Part shown: positions 15,401 through 30,400 of the stretch, one piece after another
Position numbering within the stretch: position 1 is the first letter of the stretch
Layout: every line of letters starts with the position of its first letter
Assembly (NCBI GenBank): GCA_030159075.1
Contig: BROG01000077.1
Location: 1,201,001-1,265,000 of the forward strand
DNA from: Atrina japonica
Lineage: Eukaryota > Mollusca > Bivalvia > Pterioida > Pinnidae
Direction of reading: 5' to 3'
Length of the DNA stretch: 64,000 nt
Translations under genes and position numbers: made by a program
Notes under the pieces: generated by a model
What the model saw: the letters and a program-made list of their open reading frames with translations, nothing else
What the model was told of the DNA's origin: nothing
The model's database searches: none

Positions 15401-18400
15401 ATCCATTATTTCATGCGGTTCACATTACCAGAATAATGGAGGTGCTTCATGATCGGGTTCAATGTACAACTTTAGTCATTATGGCCTAGTCTCGGTCTAC
15501 AAAACGTTTCTTAGTGTGGTAGTTTATTACTTCGTTTGCAATGCGTTTTTAAGTAATGACTTTGAATTTCCGACATTTTGTTTATGTCACGCGCAAATTC
15601 CCGATGTGAGCAAAATTTTTACCATTAGTAGTACGGGTCCCAGGATGTAGTAGGAATTAAAAATGTGAGCTTCTCTACATATATGAGGGCTTCCCCCTCT
15701 ATAATTCAATTATCATTTTTATCTTACAAATATTTATTTGAGAACAGTCTGTTATTACTTAATTCTTACACTGTTCTATTTCTTTGGCTACTCCAATCCT
15801 CGCATACAACGTAGAGCGTACATCTTTGGCTTTACTCTCCGACTTCTGTTGTTTTGCTGTAGCAGACGACAGAGAATTTACAGCTTTGCTCTCCGCGTTT
15901 TCAATTACGTAGTGGAGATGCTGCTGTAGATGCTTGCTTTTAAACATGTAGAGAACCGACTGCAACTGAAACAAATGTTGGAATAATTGTCATCAATTTC
16001 ATTACACTTCAATATCATCAAAGACCAGATGTAATATTGCTTCAGTCAGATAAAAATCAAAGCATACAATATAAAATTTACTAGTTGTCTAGTACATTGT
16101 ACTTTACTGACCTTAAATGCCTACATCTTATATAATCCCTTGTGTTTAGAGCTAAATATATACCATTTTAATATCTAAAGTCTTCATTTAATTCTACCTT
16201 TGGACAGCATTTATTTCCAGCAGACAGATCAATACAGCAATGTGAACATACAGGGTGTAGGAATGAGTGCATTTGGCACCATTTCTACAAAATTCAAGAA
16301 AATGTCAATTTTTCTTTGCAAAACAAACCAAATCTCATCTGAGAGACAGATGGACTGGTCTCTCAAGACAGATTCAACTGGTGTACTCTAGGTTTCTTTG
16401 TTTACTGTTCTTTAACGTCTTACTAGAATATTCTCAACTTAGTCAGCTTTTAATTTGAAATGCTTGTCAATTACCTGTTTTTTACTGTACTGATGCACCT
16501 GTGCTCTATTAAGCTGAAATACTTGTCAATTACCTGTTCTTTACTGTACTGATGCACCTGTGCTCTATTAAGTTGAAATATTTGTCAATTACCTGTTCTT
16601 TACTGTACTGATGCACCTGTGCTCTATTAAGTTGAAATATTTGTCAATTACCTGTTTTTTACTCTACTGATGCACCTGTGCTCTATTAAGTTGAAATACT
16701 TGTCAATTACCTGTTCTTTACTGTACTGATGCACCTGTGCTCTATTAAGTTGAAATATTTGTCAATTACCTGTTTTTTACTCTACTGATGCACCTGTGCT
16801 CTGCATCTGTGCTCTATTAAGTTGAAATACTTGTCAATTACCTGTTTTTTACTGTACTGATGCATCTGTGCTCTGCATCTGTGCCCTATTAAGTTGAAAT
16901 ACTTGTCAATTACCTGTTCTTTACTGTACTGATGCACCTGTGCTCTATTAAGTTGAAATAGTTGTCAATTACCTGTTCTTTACTGTACTGATGCACCTGT
17001 GCTCTATTAAGTTGAAATATTTGTCAATTACCTGTTCTTTACTGTACTGATGCACCTGTGCTCTATTAAGTTGAAATATTTGTCAATTACCTGTTCTTTA
17101 CTGCACTGATGCACCTGTGCTCTATTAAGTTGAAATACTTGTCAATTACCTGTTTTTTACTGTACTGATGCACCTGTGCTCTATTAAGTTGAAATACTTG
17201 TCAATTACCTGTTTTTTACTCTACTGATGCACCTGTGCTCTATTAATTTGAATTACTTGTCAATTACCTGTTTTTAATTGTACTGATGCACCTGTGCTAT
17301 ATTAAGTCGAAATACTTGCCAATTACCTGTTTTTTACTGTACTGATGCACCTGTGCCCTATTAAGTTGAAATACTTGTCAATTACCTGTTCTTTACTGTA
17401 CTGATGCATCTGTGCTCTATTAAGTTGAAATACTTGCCAATTGCCTGTTCTTTACTGTACTGATGCACCTCTGCTCTGTTAAGTTGAAATACTTGTCAAT
17501 TACCTGTTCTTTACTGTACTGATGCACCTGTGCTCTATTAAGTTGAAATACTTGTCAATTACCTGTTCTTTACTGTACTGATGCACCTGTGCAAACCAAA
17601 GAAATGGCAACCACTTATCAGCTTCTGCACATGATTCTAGAAACTTGGTTGATAATGACAACTGAAGTTGCTGACAATACAATACAGCAATCAGCCACTT
17701 CTGTCCAGCTTCAAAACTTGTACTGAAATTGACAATCAACAGTATTTAATCTATTTCAAAAGTTCTCAAAAATTCTCTTAAACAGTTTTTCAGGGAGTTA
17801 GGTAAAAAATGTATTTTTGTGTTAACTTGTGCTTTTTTGTTATTACTTGAATAAATTAAATTGACCATGTTATGAATTATTTTACCTTTCAGCTTCAAAA
17901 TAGCCTATAACTACAAAGGGACTTAACCCTTACCATACTGTAAAGAGTTATGGTTCTTATCAGTGCCAGCGCTGAAATAATAAGAACTAAAACAATGAAA
18001 CTAGGGGTCTTGTTTTAATCTGCTATGGCGACTTTATTTTAAAAGAAACACCACAAAAAGTTATGTATCATTTTACAACTGCACAGTTTTGGCTGTGTTC
18101 TTTACTTATTCTAATGCACTTTGCATAATTTCATTGGTCGGTGAATTTGGAAACATGTTTACGAATACCTACCCAGGAATTTTGTCTTTTTGTAAGCTAA
18201 ATGTAATGGCTTTCTCAAGTTGATGTAGCAAAGTGTCGGCATGCTTCTTTCTGTACATGACACAGTTACACAACCAGGTCACTGTCAATAGAAACTTTGA
18301 ATCAGAAATCTTGGATAAAACTGTATTGCCCATGACTATTTGCAATAAAACTCAATAAAACTGTATTGCCTACGTCAATTTGCATTCAACAATTCAGAAG

Positions 18401-21400
18401 TGATATAGTGGCAGCAATTTTTTAAAGGTGAAGGGGAGAACCTGGCTGCATGTACCAAGGGAGAGACCACCGCCTTTCCACAAATTCAAAATATCAGCTA
18501 TGTTCCAGTGGGACTCAAACCTATGTTGACCTGAGGTTAGAGACTTCTTGGTTTAAAGAGTACTGCTGTAACCACTTAAGCACAGAGGCTTCACTGCCAG
18601 AAAAGCTTTAAAGCATTGTATTTATTATCATGTGTATGAATTCATATCAACAAAAAATAGTCCTGTATTTTTTAATCTAAGATATATATTTACCTATTTG
18701 ATCATCACAGTTTTTGGCCTCTTCTTTTCTTTGTTCCATGCTTCCAGACATGCTATCATTCAGATAGACCAGTATTTCCTGTCCGACTTGCAGCAACGTT
18801 CTCAATAATAAACTGTCTTGTCCAAGCATTTCCAGAAATGTCACACAGGTGCAAGAGACCTGGGCATTGTGAAAATTACGAATACCTATCCAGAGGGCGG
18901 TGTTGCTAGCGGCAACAAGTCTGAAATAAGAATGTGATAAGTTAAGATGGTTCTTTACCAGATGGGTTGGAATTACCTGTACATTTAAAATGTCAGTTTA
19001 CTTGTAGTTCAGCCAAGTTAATTTGGCACATGTTTACAAATACATAATTTTTAATCATATTATAAGATGTATGGCAAGTTTGTTTTGGAAAAAATATGGA
19101 GCTAAGTAATGCAGAGTGAGGCAAAACAAGATAAAATGCTTTATCAGAACACTCCTATTCTTCATACGGTTAGAGTCCTGTAAGAGTTAAGGTCAAGGTC
19201 ACTATATTTTGCATGTGGATCAACAAATAAACAAACGGATAAACAAATAAAAAGACTGACCATAAATAGTATGCCCCAAACCTTCTGTCTTGGAGCACAG
19301 GAACCTGAAATTCTGTCTGTATATTGATATACGAATCATTTTCATAGCTGCCCTCTGTAATGAGGTTGTAAATCTGTTGTTTACACCCTCATTACAGAGG
19401 GCAGCTATGTAGATGATTTATATATCAATATATGGACAGAATCTCATGTTCCTGTTCTTGGAGATATAAAGATATTCTACATGTTTTATAACGTAGCCTA
19501 CATTACCAGGGGTTAAAACGATCAATATGTGATCCAAGTCTGGTAAAAGATAACACATTACCAACAGCAAAGCAAATCTGTTATCATTTTCACAAAATTT
19601 TAGCAAAAAATCCACAATTACATTCACCATGTAGCTTCCTTTCAGAAATACAAACACAGGAGGGATTCACAACTTTAAGCACCACTAAATCAAAACTTCC
19701 ATATCCTCGGAGGAAAACCATGTTGTCAAAAGAATCAAAATTTTTGTGACTCTATTCCTATGATAAAAATTACCAGTTACATCCTCCCCCCCCCCCAAAT
19801 AGGTCCATTATGATGTAAAATTCCAAATTTAAAGGGTTAAGGACTCTGTCCCAAAGAGAGTCTATAAACTCCTGATAACTTACCTCTGTGTTGGTATTTC
19901 TGGAGAGTCAGAAAAGACCTCCTCAGCCAGGAAGGATAAAACAGCAAAAGAAGGCCTGCCCTGCTTCAGGTAATACGGGTAGCGGATGTTTTCTGTATGG
20001 CCGTACTTAGACACTAGCTCGGGTAGTGAGAAATGAGGCATCTGTCGTGAACATTCTGTTAAATTAGATAAAAGAGGTTTTAGATTGTTTGTTTGTTTGT
20101 GAAGTTACTTATTTGCTGTTTCACCCTAGAGTGACACAAAGAAAATATCATACAAGTAAAAATACCTGATGCCAATGATGCCACGCATTTATTAGTAAAA
20201 ACAAATTCTGCAGTTTTTAGCATATTTTTTCTTTTTTACATCCATGTAACTATGCTCACCTCATCAAATAATAACCCATAACATAAATGTACAGTCAAAC
20301 CTGCATTGAAGATCACCTTTGTATAAAGGGCACCTGCCTATAAAGGCAATTCAAACATAACCTTTGTTAACATTTAATACTAAAAAACATCTTTACAAAG
20401 GCTACTTGTCTATAATGGCTTACCTACGCTTGTTCCCTTCAGTGACCTTCATCACGTTTATAGACAAGTTTCACTGTACATACTTGAAAACAAATTGTTG
20501 GCCTCATTTCCTGACAATGTGTGTTAGAACAAGTTGGATATATTCATACCTTCATTTATATTTGTATTCATCTTCTGCCATCCGAACAGTCTGCTGGGTT
20601 CAAATGCTGCATTATTCTGATTGATAGATAAATATGTTGTTTAACATAACACATAAACATGGCCAACAATCCTGTGTACTTGGTGGACAAGATTTTTGAA
20701 ACCTAGAGTTATCACAGACCAAGAACTCTGAGGGAATGTTGTTTTTCTTTTCATTTTATACATATTTTTTGGGGGGAGGGGGGAGGTATGACATTAGCAT
20801 GATTAGCTCTCAGGACATTATGTCCCGGTGAGTTGAAAAGAAATTTATGAAATACAACAAAAGACGTTCATGATAAAATATAAATAATATCTTGTAAAAT
20901 TATGATATTATGTGTAAAATTAATATGATGAAATCTTGTGACAATAGATATGACATCATGTGAAAATAAGTATGATATATGTCACCATGTGAAAGCAATG
21001 ATATAATATACAATGTCATAATATGAGATTTAAATGATTATAACAGATGATATGAGAAAAAGCATGTGATATATATAATCATAATACATGTACTATGGTA
21101 TTTAAATGATGTCATGTCATATAATGTGTTATCACATAAACTATAACAGTGTAATGTGTTACCAGCAGATATTGAGCATGTCCAGTAATCAGTATCACTT
21201 TCATGGACTTTGGTCAAATACATCTTTTACAATTTATTTGATAATACATTTCCCCATCCAAGTAAATATTTATTGATCACAAACATGCTTTCAAGACAGA
21301 TTTTAGTACAAGGATTTACTGATCAAATTTGATAGTGATGTATACAACTTCCGGGTAAAATCTATCCGTAGTTTCATTGAACATGTTGAATTTAGATATG

Positions 21401-24400
21401 CTTCATTGCACTCAGAAGAATACGGTGGAACCTATTGTAAGAGATCACCCCATCATCCTCTAAATTGAGGTCTCACAACATGCACAAGACTGGTGAATAG
21501 AGGTTTTATTTAAAAGATTATTTTAACATGTTGTTTTCAGATTATGGTCTCACATGACAAGTGGTCTTACATGACAGGTGGTCTCACATGACAGGTGGTC
21601 TCACATGACAGGTGGTCTTTGATGAGGCTGGCTTTTCAAGACAAGTTTCACTGTACTGCTATAAGATAATGGTCTAGAACCACCAGGTATATACTGATGT
21701 AGATTCAAAGCATGATAGTCATACACCCTTCCCAACACAAAGTCAACCAGGAATATACAACAGATATATATAGAGCCATCACTTAAATTCATTTGTTTGA
21801 TATCCTCTAGTTAATTAGAGATGGATGGTTAGAAGGCAATTTTCAGCCATTTTGATATTTTTCTTAATTTTTATTCTTTTTTTAATTCAGAAAAATTTCT
21901 AGCTCCCTCAAGGGTAAATACAATTAAAATTCTCGATTTCTCAAGAGTAATAAAAAAAAAAAAAAAATAAAAATTGGTTGGTCAATCCAAATACATCAAA
22001 CAAATAAATTTTGCATTCTTGGCCGAGGAATTGAGATTTGGACAATGTTGGAGAATGATAGACCTGTTTCCAATAGCTGTGATCCTGCACCTTTTAAATT
22101 GCAAAATAATGCAGATTCCCCTAAAAACATAGACTTTATCAAAGTAACTGATTGTTTCCTGATGTGATTTTCCAGGAATCTGTATCATTTCGCCATCCAA
22201 AGTTACAAAATTCAAGTTATTGTAGAAAAGAATGTTAGCGTGTTCAGCAACATCAAGTTTAGCAGAATTGTATACTATTGTATCATACATCACTTATAAT
22301 TCAAGACAGCAATATTTCCCATACACATTTTTCCAGACATATTTGCAAATAAAAGAATTTCTTATTCAACTCTGTAAAATACATTAATATTACAAGTTTG
22401 AAGTGATATCATTAAACATGTGTATAAACAAAGATTTACGTGTCTCCAAGATGACTACATACATTATTAAGTGTATTGGTATATATTTTAACATTAAAGA
22501 AAGTTAATGACAGGATAAACATCTTGTAGAAACCAAATGTTGTTATACACATGAGCAATGGATGAAATATTTGCCAGATATTGAAATTTACCAAATTACA
22601 CAAAAATTTATTCCATTAACTAAAGGCAACCTACAGTATTATAGCAGAAAACCTGGACACAGAAAGAAATCACAAAATTTACACAGTACTCAAGCTAACC
22701 TAACTTTTCATGATTTGAAGGTAAAAACATACAAATTGTATGCTGTAACTGGACATGTTTGTATATTAATGGCATACAATTGTCAAAAAAAGAGATGAAA
22801 GTTATTGCTCATTTGAAAAGCACTTCAGCAATGTTAAAAAGTGTTTGAGTATATTCTCAAAGTTTGAATACCAAACTCAAAATATTAATTTTTTAACAGA
22901 AAATCATAAGTGTGAGCCAAAATTGTTCATAGTCAAAATTATAAGACAAAAGTCCAGCTTGAGTTTTGAATAAATTTGGTAATTTCAGTCCTAGATAATA
23001 TGAGTTCTCAGGAAGAAACTACAGCAATGTTAAGCATTTACACAATTAGTAGTACATATATAAGCCTATAGACTGATCAAGTTTTGCAACACTTGCAAGA
23101 GTGGCTAAAGCCTTAACAATCATCTGATTTCCCAACAGCATAAAACCCTGTCCCAGGGGTCAGAAACTTCACAAAGTTAAGTATCATCTCCATCAACAAT
23201 GATCCATGGGATACTACATTTACATTTGAGGGGAACTGGCCTTGGTCATGCCCTCTTCTGAGGAGTAGAAATTATTCAAGAGTTTGTCCATGATGAGGGA
23301 TAGCAACAGAATGCAACATGTCACCCAAATCGCTGAGATAAATGTAACAAGAATGTTAAATGGTTAAATGTTAGATGTCGCAGGCAATGAATTAAATGAA
23401 TACCTTCTGATGATCCCGCATGACGAAATGATAGAACAAAACAAATAACAATAAATGTATTAAAGATCATTGGTAAATAAAACATAACAAGATTGAAAAG
23501 TTTGAATATAATAACGATTGAAAATAACAATCAAATATGATTGAAAATAACAATAAAACAAGAATGAAAAGGATAATAATAATAATCAAATACCATTGAA
23601 AATAACAATGAAACAAGATAATATATTTAAAATACATACATATGCAAACAGGCACACACACACACAAATTCACACACACATTCACACACACATTCACACA
23701 CACACACACACACACACACAAGCACAAATACATCACAAGTAAACATAGAATCATAAAGAAAATATTGTGTCACGGAAGTATCTCAGTGAATTAATCACGT
23801 TCATCACGGTAGGTTATACTTTGTCTATGTGTGTTTGAGGCTCAAATGAAGGAAATCACCTGCAGCCACTGTAAAAACACTTTGTGCCTCAACTGTATAT
23901 GTGAGTTATGATAAATATGGTGCATGTCTATGTGTGCTGTAGATGTTCAGGTATGTGTTTGTGTGTTGTGTATGTGTGTGATGTTTTTGTGTCTGTGTGT
24001 TGTAGATGTTCAGGTATATGTGTGTGTGTTGTGTATGTGTGTGATGTTTTTGTGTCTATGTGTGCTGTAGGTGTTCAGGTATGTGTGTGTGTGTGTTGTG
24101 TATGTGTGTGATGTTTTTGTGTCTATGTGTGCTGTAGGTGTTCAGGTATGTGTGTGTGTGTGTGTGTGTTGTGTATGTGTGTGATGTTTTTGTGTCTATG
24201 TGTGCTGTAGATGTTCAGGTATGTGTGTGTGTGTTGTGTATGTGTGTGATGTTTTTGCATCTATGTGTGCTGTAGATGTTCGGGTATGTGTGTGTGTGTT
24301 GTGTATGTGTGTGATGTTTTTGTGTCTATGTTTGATGTATGCGTTCAGGTATGTGTTTTTTGTGTTTGCGTGTGGTGTAAATGTGTGTTGTGGGTATACA

Positions 24401-27400
24401 GGTATAATGTGTGTTGTGTATGTGTGGTATGTTTTTGTGTCTGTGTGTGAAGTAAATGTATGTTGTAGTTTACAGGTATGTGTGTGATGTTGTTATGTGT
24501 TGTGGTGTATAAGTGTTCTGATGTACATGCATAATGTGTGTATATGAGTGTACACAGGTGTGTCAAGCAGTTACCTTCAGCAACATGTAAACTGTGACAT
24601 CATTTACTGGTGTTTCTATGGCTGATGACGGATACAGAGTAGAATGCAGTTTGGGGTAATTCATGATAGCTCTCTCTACAACTCCAGTATCAATGTCATG
24701 TGACCATGTATTGGATATTATCTGAAATGTAAACACAGAAAAACAATAGAAGTTTCAGTTACTTGATTAATAAGCATTCATATCACACTATGCCGTTTAG
24801 ACATGATAGATCACCTATATTAATCTACTGTGTTTTCAGGTCAATCTGGAAAATGTTTTTTCTGATAAATATATTGTGATCGAAAAGTTGTTACTTGGGT
24901 ACAATACCCATGCCATCATCAAACATAACTGTAGTCGTAACAAAATAAACAGGTGGTGGAAGTCAAGGACATCTGGAAGCCGACATGTTGATTCCCATCA
25001 TCTCATCAAAAACTGCCATCACCACTGGAAGAAAAGGATCGACATGGAAATAGATATAGGAATTGGCTGAGGGCAAATATGCCTTGAAGGCCCAGTATCC
25101 TGTCCAGAAAAACATGTGAAAATGAAAACATTTACTGTACCTGTTGAAGACAGGAGGAAGAATACATCACTGTAGCCAAGGCAGCAGTTGTCTTTTCATG
25201 TTGCAGAAGGGAGAAAGCAGACGTCACTTCACCACCAAAAACCAACTGTGCATTAGCTAGGCTTGTCTCATACATTATTTGAGGATCTAAAAACAAACAG
25301 ATTTGTTTGCAAAATGCTCACTCTCCCTAACAGTAGCTATACAAATTTACATGTGTTACAGGTCAAAGGTCAAGATCAAGATCACACAATTATGAAATAC
25401 TGCCACAAACAAAAATGCCTTGTCTTGTCATTATACACTTGATTTGTTACCTAGACCATGACCTCTGACCTGCACCAAAGCTCTATCTCCTATAATTTCT
25501 TTCTAGACAGGCACTAAATTTGATCAATATGTGCACGGCATAAATGAAAAAAAAAATAAATAAATGTGAATAAATATATAAAACCGAAGGGGAAATCTGC
25601 TAATACTTCATTAATTAAAATTGGAACAAGAGATCACAAAGACTCATTCAAAAAGGCTAAGCAAAATAATTAAACTATCTATACATGTAAATTTGGACAC
25701 ATCAATGAAATCATTTGCTTCACAGTCTATCACTAATCATTTAGCTACATTAAACAGTATGTTTAAATAGACTTTCTATTGATAAGTTTAGAACTTTCAT
25801 TTATCTCACCTGCAGAGAGTATAGAGGTACAAAACTTCACCTAAAAGATGTGACTGGTGGAATTATGGAAGTTTTTTTTTATCTTTTACATACTGACCTT
25901 TTCAAGACAACATTGTGACCATGTTTATAAACTTTTTTTTCACTGACCTTATACAGGTTATATATGTTATACAGGTTATACAGGGTATATAGGTTATATA
26001 GGTTATACAGGTTATATAGGTTATATAGGTTATACAGGTTATCCAGGTTATACAAGTTATACAGGTTATACAGGTTATACAGGTTATATAGGTTATATAG
26101 GTTATATAGGTTATATAGGTTATATAGGTTATATAGGCTATATAGGTTATATAGGTTATACAAGTTATACAGGTTATATAGGTTATATAGGTTATACAGG
26201 TTATATAGGTTATATATGTTATACAGGTTATATAGGTTATATAGGTTATACAGGTTATATAGGTTATATAGGTTATACAGGTTATCCAGGTTATACAAGT
26301 TATACAGGTTATATAGGTTATACAGGTTATATAGGTTATATAGGTTATACAGGTTATACATGTTATAAAGGTTATAAAGGTTATACAGGTTATACAGGTT
26401 ATACAGGTTATATAGGTTATACAGGTTATATAGGTTATACAGGTTATATAGGTTATATAGGTTATATAGGTTATATAGGTTATATAGGTTATACAGGTTA
26501 TACAGGTTAGGGTTATACAGGTTATATAGGTTATACAGGTTATATAGGTTATACAGGTTATATAGGTTATATAGGTTATACAGGTTATATAGGTTATATA
26601 GGTTATATAGGTTATATAGGTTATATAGGTTATACAGGTTATATAGGTTATACAGGTTATAAAGGTTATACAGGTTATATAGGTTATACAGGTTATATAG
26701 GTTATATAGGTTATATAGGTTATACAGGTTATATAGGTTATATAGGTTATACAGGTTATACAGGTTATACAGGTTATATAGGTTATAAAGGTTATACAGG
26801 TTATATAGGTTATATAGGTTATAGAGGTTATACAGGTTATATAGGTTATATAGGTTATACAGGTTATATAGGTTATATAGGTTATATAGGTTATATAGGT
26901 TATATAGGTTATATAGGTTATACAGGTTATATAGGTTATATAGGTTATATAGGTTATATAGGTTATACAGGTTATATAGGTTATATAGGTTATATAGGTT
27001 ATATAGGTTATACAGGTTATATAGGTACAGGTTATATAGGTTATATAGGTTATACAGGTTATACAGGTTATATAGGTTATATAGGTTATATAGGTTATAC
27101 AGGTTATATAGGTTATATAGGTTATATGGGTTATACAGGTTATACAGGTTATATAGGTTATATAGGTTATAGAGGTTATACAGGTTATATAGGTTATATA
27201 GGTTATATAGGTTATATAGGTTATATAGGTTATATAGGTTATACAGGTTATATAGGTTATATAGGTTATAAAGGTTATATAGGTTATATAGGTTATATAG
27301 GTTATATAGGTTATATAGGTTATATAGGTTATACAGGTTATATAGGTTATATAGGTTATACAGGTTATATAGGTTATATAGGTTATATAGGTTATATAGG

Positions 27401-30400
27401 TTATACAGGTTATATAGGTTATATAGGTTATACAGGTTATATAGGTTATATAGGTTATATAGGTTATATAGGTTATATAGGTTATATAGGTTATAAAGGT
27501 TATATAGGTTATATAGGTTATATAGGTTATATAGGTTATATAGGTTATACAGGTTATATAGGTTATATAGGTTATACAGGTTATATAGGTTATATAGGTT
27601 ATAAAGGTTATATAGGTTATAAAGGTTATACAGGTTATATAGGTTATATAGGTTATATAGGTTATAGAGGTTATATAGGTTATATAGGTTATACAGGTTA
27701 TATAGGTTATATAGGTTATATAGGTTATATAGGTTATATAGGTTATAGAGGTTATATAAGTTATATAGGTTATACAGGTTATATAGGTTATATAGGTTAT
27801 ATAGGTTATATAGGTTATATGGGTTATATAGGTTATATAGGTTATATAGGTTATATAGGTTATAGAGGTTATAGAGGGTTATTATACAGGTTATACAGGT
27901 TATATAGGTTATACAGGTTATACAGGTTATATAGGTTATATAATAGGGTTATAGAGGTTATATAAGTTATACAGGTTATACAGGTTATATAGGTTATATA
28001 GGTTATACAGGTTATATAGGTTATATAGGTTATACAGGTTATACAGGTTATATAGGTTATATAGGTTATAAAGGTTATAGAGGTTATATAGGTTATATAG
28101 GTTATATAGGTTATATAGGTTATACAGGTTATATAGGTTATATAGGTTATATAGGTTATAGAGGTTATAGAGGTTATATAAGTTATACAGGTTATACAGG
28201 TTATATAGGTTATATAGGTTATATAGGTTATATAGGTTATATAGGTTATAGAGGTTATAGAGGTTATATAAGTTATACAGGTTATACAGGTTATATAGGT
28301 TATATAGGTTATATAAGTTATACAGGTTATACAGGTTATATAGGTTATATAGGTTATATAGGTTATATAGGTTATAAAGGTTATATAGGTTATATAGGTT
28401 ATATAGGTTATATAGGTTATATAGGTTATAGAGGTTATATAAGTTATACAGGTTATACAGGTTATATAGGTTATATAGGTTATACAGGTTATACAGGTTA
28501 TATAGGTTATATAGGTTATAAAGGTTATAGAGGTTATATAGGTTATATAGGTTATATAGGTTATATAGGTTATATAGGTTATATAGGTTATAAAGGTTAT
28601 ATAGGTTATATAGGTTATATAGGTTATATAGGTTATATAGGTTATAAAGGTTATATAGGTTATATAGGTTATACAGGTTATATAGGTTATATAGGTTATA
28701 AAGGTTATATAGGTTATATAGGTTATATAGGTTATATAGGCTATATAGGTTATATAGGTTATACAGGTTATATAGGTTATAAAGGTTATATAGGTTATAT
28801 AGGTTATATAGGTTATAAAGGTTATAGAGGTTATATAGGTTATATAGGTTATATAGGTTATATAGGTTATAAAGGTTATAGAGGTTATATAGGTTATATA
28901 GGTTATATAGGTTATATAGGTTATAAAGGTTATACAGGTTATATAGGTTATATTGGCTATATAGGTTATATAGGTTATATAGGTTATACAGGTTATACAG
29001 GTTATATAGGTTATATAGGTTATATAGGTTATACAGGTTATATAGGTTATAAAGGTTATACAGGTTATATAGGTTATATAGGCTATATAGGTTATATAGG
29101 TTATATAGGTTATACAGGTTATACAAGTTATACAGGTTATATAGGTTATATAGGTTATATAGGTTATACAGGTTATACAGGTTATATAGGTTATATAGGT
29201 TATACAGGTTATATAGGTTATATAGGTTATATAGGTTATATAGGTTATATAGGTTATATAGGTTATACAGGTTATACAGGTTATATAGGTTATACAAGTT
29301 ATACAGGTTATACAGGTTATACAGGTTATATAGGTTATATATAGGTTATATAGGTTATATAGGTTATATAGGTTATACAGGTTTATACAGGTTATACAGG
29401 TTATACAGGTTATATAGGTTATATAGGTTATATAGGTTATACAGGTTATACAGGTTATATAGGTTATATAGGTTATATAGGTTATATAGGTTATATAGGT
29501 TATATAGGTTATATAGGTTATATAGGTTATACAGGTTATACAGGTTATACAGGTTATACAGGTTATATAGGTTATATAGGCTATATAGGTTATACAGGTT
29601 ATATAGGTTATATAGGTTATATAGGTTATATAGGTTATATAGGTTATACAGGTTATACAGGTTATACAGGTTATACAGGTTATACAGGTTATATAGGCTA
29701 TATAGGTTATACAGGTTATACAGGTTATATAGGTTATATAGGTTATATAGGCTATATAGGTTATATAGGTTATATAGGTTATACAGGTTATATAGGTTAT
29801 ATAGGTTATATAGGCTATATAGGTTATACAGGTTATACAGGTTATACAGGTTATACAGGTTATATAGGTTATATAGGCTATATAGGTTATACAGGTTATA
29901 CAGGTTATATAGGTTATATAGGTTATATAGGTTATATAGGTTATATAGGTTATATAGGTTATACAGGTTATACAGGTTATACAGGTTATATAGGTTATAT
30001 AGGTTATATAGGTTATATAGGTTATACAGGTTATATAGGTTATATAGGTTATATAGGTTATATAGGCTATATAGGTTATATAGGTTATATAGGTTATATA
30101 GGTTATACAGGTTATACAGGCTATATAGGCTATATAGGTTATATAGGCTATATAGGCTATATAGGTTATATAGGTTATATAGGTTATATAGGCTATATAG
30201 GTTATATAGGTTATATAGGTTATATAGGTTATATAGGCTATATAGGCTATATAGGTTATATAGGTTATACAGGTTATATAGGCTATATAGGTTATATAGG
30301 TTATATAGGCTATATAGGCTATATAGGTTATATAGGTTATATAGGTTATATAGGTTATATAGGTTATATAGGTTATATAGGTTATAGGGTTATATAGGTT

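Noticed and set aside
16467..17592. CRISPR-like regular repeats
   Set aside because: Repeats are contiguous 59-bp tandem units without unique spacers, in a eukaryotic intron.
23908..24566. Cys/Val-rich frames
   Set aside because: Products of TG-rich minisatellite.
26500..26520. Telomere-like TTAGGG
   Set aside because: A single occurrence caused by a phase slip of the 9-bp satellite.
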